A DNA stretch of 23,283 nucleotides from a virus. The DNA is taken from positions 1 to 23,283 of IMG/VR virus record IMGVR_UViG_3300017706_002418. One strand, given 5' to 3'. Within the stretch, counting starts at the first letter, position 1. Every line of letters begins with the position of its first letter. The translations under genes and the position numbers were made by a program. Below, one piece after another: positions 8,597 to 17,157 of this stretch. The notes under the pieces were generated by a model that ran no database searches, was not told where the DNA came from, and saw only the letters and a list, made by a program, of their open reading frames with translations.

Positions 8597-11500
8597 TTAT
8601 CCTCCGCTAAAGGCATTAGTTTGTGTTTGTATTTGTTCTTGAGGAGAAACTCCTTCTCCTGTGCTTAAGAAACTCCCAGTATCATACCATAAATATAATT
8701 CTCCTTGTTGGGGACCTTGGAAGGCACTTTGAAATGGAGGTAATGGTGAAGTACTACTACTATAGAAAAAAACATCGTAATTTATTTCTATTACGTTAGC
8801 TTTTTTACTTGTGTTTTCATCATTTAATTCCCCGGTAGTTGCAACAAATTCACTTCCACTAAACTCTCCATCATAAAATTCTTCTTGAGAGGATTGGGTC
8901 AATGCAAAGGGACCTTGTGGAGTATTTACATCATACACCCAACTTTGAGTAACAAACGGTGAAACTCTATTTACATGTCCCTCTAATTGTCCTTCAGGAG
9001 AAGTTCCTAATACATTTAAATCATTTAAAACTCCCCCTGCCCCACCTGAAATAAATCCAGATTCTATAGAAGCACTATAATCATGTTGAGATGTTTCAAC
9101 TTGAGCTGGTCGTTGTTTATTTCTTTCTAATAGGTGTTGTTTAATTACAACTCCTGAGGCTAATCCTGAACTCGCAGGTACAAAATCTTGTACCATTTTG
9201 AATAAAGAATTATCAAAATACTTAATAAGTCTTATATAATCTTTCCAATTGTAATTTTTATAATATTTGTCGAAATAATTATCTCTTAACTTATCTAAAT
9301 CAGGATATGAATATGATGATGAATTAAATTGTCTAGGATCACCTATATATTCACCTATATTAAAGTAACCAAAACTATTATTAATATTATCATTAATTTC
9401 GTTTTGAGGTGAAAATGCAACTTCAATATAATTTATATCCTTAGTGTAATTACTAGAACTTTGTGGATAATTTTGTTGGATACTCCTATAAGATGATAAA
9501 GTATTTCCAACTTCGGGGAGGACTTTAGGCTGAGTTCTTATTTTTTCAGAAATTCTATTTTTAATACCAACTGCAGGTTGATCATAATAGATAAATTCTG
9601 AGTTACTAATATATGTAACTGCTCCCCCTACAAATTGATAATTACTATTTGCTGAAAATGATTGGGTTATAGATGAACCTGTAATAGCAGGGTGAATCGA
9701 GGTATAATTGGTAGATAATGCGTTATTATCTGTATCGATATTCGCTCCTAATGAAGCTCTAAATGCTAGCTCATCTTTTGATGAATTAAATGAATTTCCT
9801 TCAATTGAAAGGGGATTCATTACTAAGTCATTAAATTGAGTATCGGTAGTTGCTTTGCTATATAATCTTAATTCCTGGAAGGCTATTTTACTACCTACTC
9901 CTTTTAAGGTCATTCCAGTTCCATAAGTTAATGCGGGGCCTACCGAAGAAGTATTAAATCCAATTTTGAAACCATCATTTCCATTATATATCTTAGTTCC
10001 TGTTCTTAATTTAGTTTTACCAACACCTACTGTCCACCATTCCCCATTGAAGAAAGAAGCTGTTACTTGATTTGATCCTATCCTGAATGCTCCATCGTAA
10101 ACACTTTGTGAAACTATAGATCCCGAATAACTAGCGCTAACCATTCCTCCTCCTGCATATTGAAGGTTTATATTTTCACTTCCAATAGTACCCGCTATTA
10201 AAACATTTCCATTAGGAGGGAGAGCACCACTTATGTATTTGAATCTAAAACTAATATCATTTAATCCCCCATCAAATGCGGAATTTAAAGCAGTAGCAGA
10301 TAAAGTTACATCTGTTCCTGTTAAACCATAATTAAATTTAGATTGATGGTAATCCCAATCATTAGAGTTAGTTTTATCTTTCCCCCCAAATTCAGATATT
10401 CTAAGAATTGTATCAGGGATACCAAAGCAATTTATTAATGCTCTTAATCCTTCAACCGTACCTTTTTTCTTTAGAAGATAAGGTAAGTTATGGTATAAAC
10501 GTTTATAAGTTCCTTTATTTACATTATCTAAAGGAATAGCTACATTAGAAGCCGAAACATAAGTTTCTATCACCTCAGAACCTGTAGGAGCTAATAAGCT
10601 TCCTGAGCCATTTATACCTAATAAAGAAGCATATAAATCATCAGATGAAAAGTTATTTTGGTATAATTTTAATCCCGCCCCCCTTAAGGCATCAGATACT
10701 AAATCTTTTGATATACCAAAATCTAATCTATTATCACCATTATATCTTTCAGTAATAGTATTAATATAAGAATAAACTATATCAAAATGCTGCCCTATCA
10801 TATTTAAAAATAGTTCATAACCTGAGTTATCCGAGTCATTTCTTAAATAGTCTGGGATAGTGTTTATTAAACTATCTTGATTTTCATTATCATATTGAGA
10901 TGCCGAAAATATTCTTCCCCCATATTCAGATGTAGCTTCATCTTTACTTCCTAACCAATTTAATACTTCTGTGCTTCCCGTAGATTGTAATAAATAAGGT
11001 TGATTAGTATTGGATTTAGGGTAGGATAAGGCTCCTGAGGTATAATAGAGATAGTTTTCATAACCGTCAAAATTTTTAATAACATCTGTTATTTGGGCTT
11101 CATAAGTTGCTCTACTTGAAGATATTTGTAAAGAGGAAGAAGTTGAACCCGTAATAGAATTAATACTATTTATACTATTATTATACCCTTCAATTTGTCC
11201 TACTTTATAATAAAAATTTAATAATCTTTCTTCAGCTGAACTATACTGGACAAAATTAGCAAACTCGGTATAATCTATATTAATATTTATACCTTTTTCG
11301 TTTAAAATATTTTCTAGTTCATTATAGGATGAACTTAATTGAGAAACTTCTAACAGAGAATTGTAATCTCTCAATTCAGTAGAATTATTAATCTGATCAG
11401 AGATTTGATAATTAAAGTTTGGACCTTTAAGATATACAATATCTTCTTCTACAGTAATAGGTTTAGGAGGTAAATTTAAACTATACCCTACAGTTTCTGC

Positions 11501-12121
11501 TGTTTCTAATACTACTTGTAATTGAGAATTAACTAAAATAGATGGTGGAAGGGGTTGATATAATTTTATTAATACAGTACTAGGAACTGAGGTACTATCT
11601 ATTGTAATATTATTAGCTATATAATAAGACCCATCAACATTAATATAAAAATCTTTAAAAGCATTACCTTCTAAAGTAGATTTAAATTTTTCTACTAATA
11701 AATTAATTTCCTCATCAGAAATATTATTAACAGATAATCTTAATTCAGTTCTAGTAGGGGATATTTCTTGAATAAAATATTTATATTCATCTGATTCTAG
11801 AGCAGTTCTATAAAAATTATAGTATACATTATATACTCCTATATTATATCCACTATTTTGTAAATCCCTAATAGGAAATACCACAACTGAAGAAATTTGG
11901 TCTTCATTCAGAGTATTTTCATAATTTCTAATTGTAAAATTAGAAACTTTTCCACTTTGTAATAATTCCCCTGTAACAGTTTCAACAGAAAATATAACTT
12001 GATCCGTTACAGGATTAAACTCCGAAGTAGAATCCACCACAGGAATAAGTGCTTCTTGAGAAGAACTATATTCTTGTTGGATAGCTCCTTCAGGATTATT
12101 CAGTGGGGTTAATGTTATCAT
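8597..12121 (-). CDS. Large baseplate wedge-type protein with P2 gpI-like core and LamG-like domain (gp7 candidate)
   Basis: 1174 aa, the largest gene here. Residues 1-240 look like beta-sandwich repeats. Residues 410-580 contain SLINTIPDYLRNDSDNSGYE, a helical segment, and YKRLYHNLPYLLKKKGTVEG with LRALINCFGIPDTILRISEF (539-578). The KGT-x-x-x-x-LR-x-L motif with its following GI turn resembles the P2 tail protein I family, whose T4 counterpart lies in gp7. Residues 620-775 resemble a LamG/concanavalin-like domain: ISFRFKYISG at its start, WWTVGVG (695-701), and IAFQELRLYSKATTDTQFND at its end. The C-terminal 350 residues are Asn/Ser/Tyr-rich. In the gene order gp25, gp6, two other genes, then this one, a gp7-like wedge protein would be expected. 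It overlaps the upstream gene by 26 nt. The gp7 equivalence is inference. Confidence 0.72.
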   Translation of the reverse strand: MITLTPLNNPEGAIQQEYSSSQEALIPVVDSTSEFNPVTDQVIFSVETVTGELLQSGKVSNFTIRNYENTLNEDQISSVVVFPIRDLQNSGYNIGVYNVYYNFYRTALESDEYKYFIQEISPTRTELRLSVNNISDEEINLLVEKFKSTLEGNAFKDFYINVDGSYYIANNITIDSTSVPSTVLIKLYQPLPPSILVNSQLQVVLETAETVGYSLNLPPKPITVEEDIVYLKGPNFNYQISDQINNSTELRDYNSLLEVSQLSSSYNELENILNEKGININIDYTEFANFVQYSSAEERLLNFYYKVGQIEGYNNSINSINSITGSTSSSLQISSSRATYEAQITDVIKNFDGYENYLYYTSGALSYPKSNTNQPYLLQSTGSTEVLNWLGSKDEATSEYGGRIFSASQYDNENQDSLINTIPDYLRNDSDNSGYELFLNMIGQHFDIVYSYINTITERYNGDNRLDFGISKDLVSDALRGAGLKLYQNNFSSDDLYASLLGINGSGSLLAPTGSEVIETYVSASNVAIPLDNVNKGTYKRLYHNLPYLLKKKGTVEGLRALINCFGIPDTILRISEFGGKDKTNSNDWDYHQSKFNYGLTGTDVTLSATALNSAFDGGLNDISFRFKYISGALPPNGNVLIAGTIGSENINLQYAGGGMVSASYSGSIVSQSVYDGAFRIGSNQVTASFFNGEWWTVGVGKTKLRTGTKIYNGNDGFKIGFNTSSVGPALTYGTGMTLKGVGSKIAFQELRLYSKATTDTQFNDLVMNPLSIEGNSFNSSKDELAFRASLGANIDTDNNALSTNYTSIHPAITGSSITQSFSANSNYQFVGGAVTYISNSEFIYYDQPAVGIKNRISEKIRTQPKVLPEVGNTLSSYRSIQQNYPQSSSNYTKDINYIEVAFSPQNEINDNINNSFGYFNIGEYIGDPRQFNSSSYSYPDLDKLRDNYFDKYYKNYNWKDYIRLIKYFDNSLFKMVQDFVPASSGLASGVVIKQHLLERNKQRPAQVETSQHDYSASIESGFISGGAGGVLNDLNVLGTSPEGQLEGHVNRVSPFVTQSWVYDVNTPQGPFALTQSSQEEFYDGEFSGSEFVATTGELNDENTSKKANVIEINYDVFFYSSSTSPLPPFQSAFQGPQQGELYLWYDTGSFLSTGEGVSPQEQIQTQTNAFSGG

Positions 12122-12485
12122 CTTCTGTTAAATCAATAATGTTTTGTTGTAAAGTAAGATTCTCTTGTCTTAAAAAAGTTATCTCATCTAAAAGAGCTTG
12201 GATTTCATTTGATATACCTTGTGAACCCACGTATTCAGTACTTTGTTTTATTAAAAACTCGTGAGAATTTACACTACCTTCTTTTGGAATTTCATAAAAT
12301 AAACTTTCGTATATTTGAAAAAATTCATCTACAGTTGTTACTTCTTCTACTGGGGTAGGAAGCGAAGGGGGAAGTAATTCATTAAATTGAGTATTAATGG
12401 TATTAAGGTAAGCTTCTTTATTATATAATTTCTTCCTTAAGTTCAAAGCACTCCCAGAATCATATGTGTTTAAATTATTATCCAT
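12096..12485 (-). CDS. Small coiled-coil protein, probable baseplate assembly or structural factor
   Basis: 129 aa, acidic. Residues 1-40 are polar with an RKKLYNKEAYLNTINTQF segment. A proline-rich stretch (LLPPSLPTPVEEV, 38-50) follows. Residues 90-120 (ISNEIQALLDEITFLRQENL onward) have heptad spacing typical of a short coiled coil. It overlaps the 376 aa gene by 8 nt (ATGGATAA) and the large wedge gene by 26 nt, so the three are translated as a coupled set. It may be a chaperone or a small subunit for the large wedge protein. No family is recognised. Confidence 0.65.
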   Translation of the reverse strand: MDNNLNTYDSGSALNLRKKLYNKEAYLNTINTQFNELLPPSLPTPVEEVTTVDEFFQIYESLFYEIPKEGSVNSHEFLIKQSTEYVGSQGISNEIQALLDEITFLRQENLTLQQNIIDLTEDDNINPTE

Positions 12486-13608
12486 TTATAACTTTAAAAT
12501 AATAATTATCGTCTAATATTAAGGTTTCTCCACTAATATTTACTTTAAGTAAAATTTGATAATACCTTTCAGGTTCTAACCCATTCATGTATAAAGTAAA
12601 ATAGCTACTTTCACTATCTGCACTAATTTTAGTATAAGTAGTATCAAAATCAATTACAAATTCATTAGTATCTAAATCTTTTACAGCATAATATGAAGCT
12701 GTAGGAAGATAATGACATTTAGTATACGATGAACCTGTTTCAAAATCCCTTTGGGGGAATTGAGGTCTAGAATTAATTCTAATTTTTTTAACACTATCCC
12801 TTCTAAATGTTCCATTATTATTATCCAACGTAGCGACCATGCGAGCGGTATCAATTTCCGTATTAGACGATGATCCAGTGTCATATATAAAATCATCCCA
12901 CTTAAATTCGAGCTGTGGCGGGTAGATAGTGTGGGTGTCTATAGAAAAGTATTTAACAGTAGTAACATAATCTCTATTGGCGATAAATTCATCTGAGTCA
13001 GATTGTTTAATTAAAAATCCATCATTAGTGAATCCTCCTAAGCTTTTAGAAGAACTATACCAAGTTCTAATAGTATTAGTAACATCAACATTTAAATCTT
13101 TTTCACTAGCGTAATCTAATATTTGGGAATGGGTTACATTTAATCCTAAACTTGACCCTGTATACCAAGTTCCCCCACCCGTATTTCCTTCGGTATAAGA
13201 AGCGGTAACACGTGGTTGGAATGATGTAGGCCATTCACCTGATCCCGATGTAAGTCTAAATTTCCAAGATACCCCATTAGTAGTAATAGGATTATTTGAG
13301 TATCTCCCGGTTCCCATATTCCAAGAACCTGAAACTGGGTAAATTTCTAAAGTAGTTTCAGCGTTAATCCCAGTAACATTTGCTATGTAGTTTTTAAGAT
13401 TAACTTGGAAGTTTTTAGTACCAATTTTATTATCTATTACGTCTCCAATTTCTGTTTGAGCAAATTTAATTACATACCTACTTACTTGGGGAAGTAAAGA
13501 ATTATAAAAAGTAGAAGCTTCTATAATTTCATCTAACCCCGTATTTAGAGCAGGAAACTCAGAATACATAGTTGAATCTTTTTCGGGAAATAAGTTATAT
13601 ACTGCCAT
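12478..13608 (-). CDS. DNRLRE/CBM96-like structural protein
   Basis: 376 aa. The N-terminus FPEKDSTMYSEFPALNTGLD followed by QVSRYVIKF (about 42-50) fits the DNRLRE/CBM96 pattern: a D-x-x-x-Y start, an N-x-G turn, and a strand ending in 'sR.likF'. The closing part of that domain type is also visible: LNVDVTNTIRTWYSSSKSLG followed by NDGFLIKQSDSDEF. After it comes FSIDTHTIYPPQLEFKWDDF. The last 120 residues look like one or two Ig/fibronectin-like beta domains ending in LDDNYYFKV. In T4 the gp8 wedge gene lies in this vicinity with a similar length (334 aa), but I see no sequence evidence that this is gp8. It starts 9 nt after the gp6 stop. The domain call is from pattern recognition only. Confidence 0.6.
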   Translation of the reverse strand: MAVYNLFPEKDSTMYSEFPALNTGLDEIIEASTFYNSLLPQVSRYVIKFAQTEIGDVIDNKIGTKNFQVNLKNYIANVTGINAETTLEIYPVSGSWNMGTGRYSNNPITTNGVSWKFRLTSGSGEWPTSFQPRVTASYTEGNTGGGTWYTGSSLGLNVTHSQILDYASEKDLNVDVTNTIRTWYSSSKSLGGFTNDGFLIKQSDSDEFIANRDYVTTVKYFSIDTHTIYPPQLEFKWDDFIYDTGSSSNTEIDTARMVATLDNNNGTFRRDSVKKIRINSRPQFPQRDFETGSSYTKCHYLPTASYYAVKDLDTNEFVIDFDTTYTKISADSESSYFTLYMNGLEPERYYQILLKVNISGETLILDDNYYFKVING

Positions 13609-13616
13609 GGTTTATA

Positions 13617-15545
13617 TTATAATGGTACTACTCTACCTTTTATGTCTGTGTTAGGAAATTTAACTTCAAAAACTGAGGGATCCTGAGAAGGATAAACTAC
13701 ATTATTTTGAGTTGCTCCTTTAATGTCATAAGCATATTGAGAATAACCTGAACTTTCACCTACTTTATTAACTATTTCAATACTTTTTACATTTTGTACT
13801 CCTTTTAAATCTTCTGAGTATCCTAAAAGAGCAAATAACTCACTAAGTAATAGTGGTTGGTTAATTTGCATATTTTTATTATCAAAATAAGTTTGTAACT
13901 TAAGAATACATTGGGTAAGTACTTCGTTACTATTAAAATTAGGCAATACTACAATTTCAAAATTAACACCTATATTAATAATAAAAGCATCTTTAATCCT
14001 AATAGAATCATTTATCATTCTATATTGGGAAAGATAAGTAGATAAATTTTGCTTCAATGTAGAAGTAGCAGTTGTAAAATTAGTATTATTATCATAAGCT
14101 AAAACACATAAATCTAAAGTAGACGGCTCCTCCCCAGGGAGGAGACTATCATATTTTTGAGACTCAATATAAGCCTTAGCTAAGGACCCATATTGAGAAG
14201 GCATACTTAACGCCCTTACTAAATAGTCATCTTGTGTTACACTTCTTAATTGGGAGGCATAATTAGCTAATGAATTTTTTCGTATATCTTGAACAGAATC
14301 ACCATCTCCACCTCCAGTAGCGGCATCAGGGTTATTTGCGGCTAAGGAACTAAAAGATTCCTGAGCTAGAGTAGCATCTAAATTATTTGAAGTTGTGAGG
14401 AGCACATTGCCTGCTACTGTTATATCTGTTAATGTGTTAGCAGGAACATTAGATGCAACTCCCCCTCCAGTTAAATATCTTACAGTTAAAACGGTGTTAG
14501 AAGGGGCTACACCATATGTTTTAGTAAACATAAAATTAGAAGGTGAAAATGCCGTCTTAAGTTTATCCTGAGTAGATGGTAATCCTATTCCTACATTATC
14601 AGGATTAGGAACGATTTGTTCATCAAAATCTTCAGCAGTGCCCGCACCAAATTGAAGTTGTAAAGTGGCACTGTTATCATCAACATTATTGCTACTTACA
14701 ATTCTAGTAGCAAATCTTTTAGAAACTTTTTTCAATCTTAATAAATCTCCTACCTCTGAAGAGTCAGCTTGAGTATTAGGATCAGTAACAAAAGGATTAG
14801 TATTTTTAATAGTTTCAAATACTGTTTCTTGAGCTAAGTAATCTACTTCGGTCCAATCATTTCCATCACTATCAACAATATCTAAAATTTTTAAAGGTTG
14901 TTGTGTACTAATATTATGAGTAAAAAATCTTTCAGGTTCCCCTACTGTTACTGTAGTTGTATTGATAGTAGCGGAAATAGCTTTAGTGGTTTTTTTCAAT
15001 AAAAAAGAAACTGGTTGGTCTCCCGAGATTTCATATACACTTATTGTTGTAGGGTCTAATGAGCTAGATTCACTAAAATCAACTTTGTTTTGGGTTAAAA
15101 AGGTGGGCCCTTCTCCTCCACGTATAGGAGTATTTTCAGATATGGCTAAAGCATATTTAAAATCAGGTACATTTTCATCTGCATCCGCATCATATATAGC
15201 GGGTACAGTTTGAAATAATTCAATTTGGGTCGTTGCAGCTGTACTTACAGAAGGTTTATACCCCATCATGTAAGCTAAATCGTATAAGTTATTTAACTGT
15301 TTAGAATATTGAATAAAATTTTCTTGTATTTGATTATCTGTGTAGAATGAAAGAACATCACCTACATATGAAGCCATCTCAATAAACATAGTTCCTGGTG
15401 AGGAGGGGCTAAAGTCATTGACAGTATTAGGAAAATAAGTTTTAGCAAACCCTATAAGATTTGATCTAAAATCAGAAAAATTCTTATTAATATATTTAAT
15501 ATTTCTATTAATTCCGTTATTACTATTTATTAAATCGTATGGCAT
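13617..15545 (-). CDS. gp6: Baseplate wedge protein gp6 (baseplate J-like)
   Basis: 642 aa, close to T4 gp6 (660 aa). gp6 dimers form the ring that clamps the wedges of the contractile-tail baseplate. The N-terminus shows the family pattern: INRNIKYINKNFSDFRSNLI, then SPSSPGTMFIEMASYVGDVL (46-65) and LYDLAYMMGYKPS (87-99). The C-terminal half carries the baseplate-J signature (NSLANYASQLRSVTQDDYLV, 424-443, followed by RALSMPSQYGSLAKAYI). It shares one base with the upstream gp25 stop (TAATG). The gp25-gp6 adjacency matches T4-like phages in general and strengthens both calls. Confidence 0.9.
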   Translation of the reverse strand: MPYDLINSNNGINRNIKYINKNFSDFRSNLIGFAKTYFPNTVNDFSPSSPGTMFIEMASYVGDVLSFYTDNQIQENFIQYSKQLNNLYDLAYMMGYKPSVSTAATTQIELFQTVPAIYDADADENVPDFKYALAISENTPIRGGEGPTFLTQNKVDFSESSSLDPTTISVYEISGDQPVSFLLKKTTKAISATINTTTVTVGEPERFFTHNISTQQPLKILDIVDSDGNDWTEVDYLAQETVFETIKNTNPFVTDPNTQADSSEVGDLLRLKKVSKRFATRIVSSNNVDDNSATLQLQFGAGTAEDFDEQIVPNPDNVGIGLPSTQDKLKTAFSPSNFMFTKTYGVAPSNTVLTVRYLTGGGVASNVPANTLTDITVAGNVLLTTSNNLDATLAQESFSSLAANNPDAATGGGDGDSVQDIRKNSLANYASQLRSVTQDDYLVRALSMPSQYGSLAKAYIESQKYDSLLPGEEPSTLDLCVLAYDNNTNFTTATSTLKQNLSTYLSQYRMINDSIRIKDAFIINIGVNFEIVVLPNFNSNEVLTQCILKLQTYFDNKNMQINQPLLLSELFALLGYSEDLKGVQNVKSIEIVNKVGESSGYSQYAYDIKGATQNNVVYPSQDPSVFEVKFPNTDIKGRVVPL

Positions 15546-15970
15546 TATAATGGTATGTTAAGTTCTATAAATTGGTCTACACTTGAAAATACTGAGTAGA
15601 ATATTTGAGCTTTGATAGTATGTCCATCTAAGCTTTCTGTAACTATAACTTCTTTTAATTTAACCATAGGGAATACTAAGGTTATATCATCTTCAATACT
15701 TTTTTTTAAAGTTTCAAGTACTGAAGGGCCATTTTGCTCAAAAAGGTATGTAGATATATCTCCCCCAAAATTAGGATCAAATACTCTTTCCCCCTTATTA
15801 GTAAGAAACCAATTGATCATGTTAAATTTTACTTGCTCTGCACTAGTATAGTTTATCCTAAAAACAGAATCAGAACCTGAAGTTGCAAGGGATTTAAAAG
15901 GAAGGGCTAACCCCAGCCCAACTGATGGAGTTTGATCAAATGCTGGTATGTTTCCTACTTCTATTGCCAT
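15545..15970 (-). CDS. gp25: Baseplate wedge protein gp25 (sheath initiator, GPW/gp25 family)
   Basis: 141 aa, typical for gp25 (T4: 132 aa). Its role is to connect the baseplate wedge to the first ring of the contractile sheath. The diagnostic core is NMINWFLTNKGERVFDPNFG (50-69), including the conserved G-E-R and P-x-F-G positions of the gp25-like fold, followed by ISTYLFEQNGPSVLETLKKS (72-91). The N-terminal extension (1-30) is short. It sits between a 106 aa unknown and gp6, with TAATG junctions on both sides, so the three are tightly coupled. Confidence 0.92.
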   Translation of the reverse strand: MAIEVGNIPAFDQTPSVGLGLALPFKSLATSGSDSVFRINYTSAEQVKFNMINWFLTNKGERVFDPNFGGDISTYLFEQNGPSVLETLKKSIEDDITLVFPMVKLKEVIVTESLDGHTIKAQIFYSVFSSVDQFIELNIPL

Positions 15971-16290
15971 TATTTAGTGGGGTTTAAAAGACCCATAATT
16001 TGGTCCATACCTACATTACCTTGAGGTAAATCTCCCCCGGGCATTATTCCTTGGGGATTAAATTGGTTAACATCTTGGCTAGTAAATTGGGATGCGGTTT
16101 CCCCTAAAATATTGGCATAAGCTGCTCTTTTATCTTCACTAATTGGTTTATTTTCAATAGGTGATGAAGGTGCAGAATTGGAAACTTGTCTAGGGGCTCT
16201 AACTGCTTCTAGTAAGATTTCTTTTAATTCTTCTTGAATTACTTCTCTTACAGATTCTTTAATTAAAGTTTTAAGTACTTGCGATTTCAT
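15970..16290 (-). CDS. Small conserved unknown with basic-acidic N-terminal helix
   Basis: 106 aa. Residues 1-32 form a strongly amphipathic helix (LKTLIKESVREVIQEELKEI). Residues 33-55 are Pro/Ser-rich and probably disordered. The end is Gly/Pro/Gln-rich with NQFNPQGIMPGGDLPQGN and a final helix (MDQIMGLLNPTK). Such proteins often act as short adaptors or scaffolds, but no family is recognised. It lies between the 282 aa gene and gp25, behind a late-box-like element, and may head the gp25-gp6 unit. Confidence 0.6.
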   Translation of the reverse strand: MKSQVLKTLIKESVREVIQEELKEILLEAVRAPRQVSNSAPSSPIENKPISEDKRAAYANILGETASQFTSQDVNQFNPQGIMPGGDLPQGNVGMDQIMGLLNPTK

Positions 16291-16293
16291 TGA

Positions 16294-16303
16294 TTATAAA
16301 TAT
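16294..16303 (-). promoter_or_regulatory. Late-promoter-like box
   Basis: ATATTTATAA on the minus strand lies in the 18-nt gap between the 282 aa gene and the 106 aa gene. It is followed by TCA and then the ATG. The minus-strand octamer is TATAATCA; the plus strand has an exact TATAAATA at 16295-16302. Confidence 0.45.
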
Positions 16304-16308
16304 TATAT

Positions 16309-17157
16309 TTAATAAGCTTTTAAATTATCTCTGTCAATAATGAATTTTAACTCATCTATTAATACTTTGTCTGATGGGGTAAAGGAAAGTTCGGTTTGAA
16401 TTAAAGTAATCCCATCATCATTTTTCCCTAAGGCTCTTTTTCTATTTATAGTAGGGGAAAATGGAACTTCTTCAATTTCAAAAACAAATCCTTGGTAAGT
16501 AGATAGATTCACACTCTCTTCGGCTTGTCTTTGTACAGTGGAAATTTCTACTAATGCCTCATCAGGTTGAGGTAAAATTACATTACGGCATCTATTGATA
16601 TTATCATCTAATGATTTTAGTTTTATAATAAATTCATTGATATAAAATGATATTAATGCTAACGGGATTGAAATACTATTTATAGCAGTTCTAACGGGAG
16701 GAATTTTAGGATTCCCAAATTTGTCAAAAGTTTTACTAGTAATAAGAGTATCTAAATCATTTAAAGAAGCGGGAATTGCCCCTGGAAGACCGAATGGGAT
16801 TAATTTTGATATTATAGATACTGCTATTCTACCTGTTTTTAGAGCAGTTATTAATTTTACTAAAGTGTTTATACCTAATCTAGCTAAATCAACTGTAAAT
16901 GTTACTCCCTTAAGAATTTTAGCTATACTATTAGCTTGATCTAATATGTTATTTCTAATAGAAATTACTTTAGATAATTCCTCTCGGGTAGGACAATCAC
17001 CTTCAACTTTGATTAATTGTTTTTCTAAAGAAGGTATTAATCTATCCGAAAATAACATGGCTTGATTTGTTACTAGTACAATTAAAGCCTCAATTCCTTT
17101 TTTTTTAAATTCTCCTGGAGTAGAGCTATTGATTATATTTTCTTCGATTTTAGCCAT
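16309..17157 (-). CDS. Conserved tail-cluster protein of unknown function
   Basis: 282 aa. The N-terminal 200 residues are helical, with hydrophobic stretches around 75-125 and 160-180 (INSISIPLALISFYINEFII), too interspersed with charge to call firm membrane helices. The C-terminal part has a clear pattern: YQGFVFEIEEVPF, then NRKRALGKNDDGITLIQTEL and LIDELKFIIDRDNLKAY. I believe this ending recurs next to gp5-like hub genes in related phages, but I cannot name a family. It shares one base with the gp5-like stop (TAATG). Position between hub and wedge genes suggests a hub, tube or tail-length role. A gp27-like function is possible but not supported by sequence. Confidence 0.6.
   Translation of the reverse strand: MAKIEENIINSSTPGEFKKKGIEALIVLVTNQAMLFSDRLIPSLEKQLIKVEGDCPTREELSKVISIRNNILDQANSIAKILKGVTFTVDLARLGINTLVKLITALKTGRIAVSIISKLIPFGLPGAIPASLNDLDTLITSKTFDKFGNPKIPPVRTAINSISIPLALISFYINEFIIKLKSLDDNINRCRNVILPQPDEALVEISTVQRQAEESVNLSTYQGFVFEIEEVPFSPTINRKRALGKNDDGITLIQTELSFTPSDKVLIDELKFIIDRDNLKAY

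Noticed and set aside
8601-8605. GGAGG upstream of the 339 aa gene (minus strand), as a Shine-Dalgarno site
   Set aside because: It is 16 nt from the ATG, too far, and encodes the Gly-Gly end of the wedge protein. No other start here has such a site.
12306-12317. TTCGTATATTTG on the plus strand, matching the promoter 10-mer and a perfect TAnnTTTG
   Set aside because: It lies inside a minus-strand gene with no plus-strand gene downstream; it encodes part of QIYES in the coding direction.
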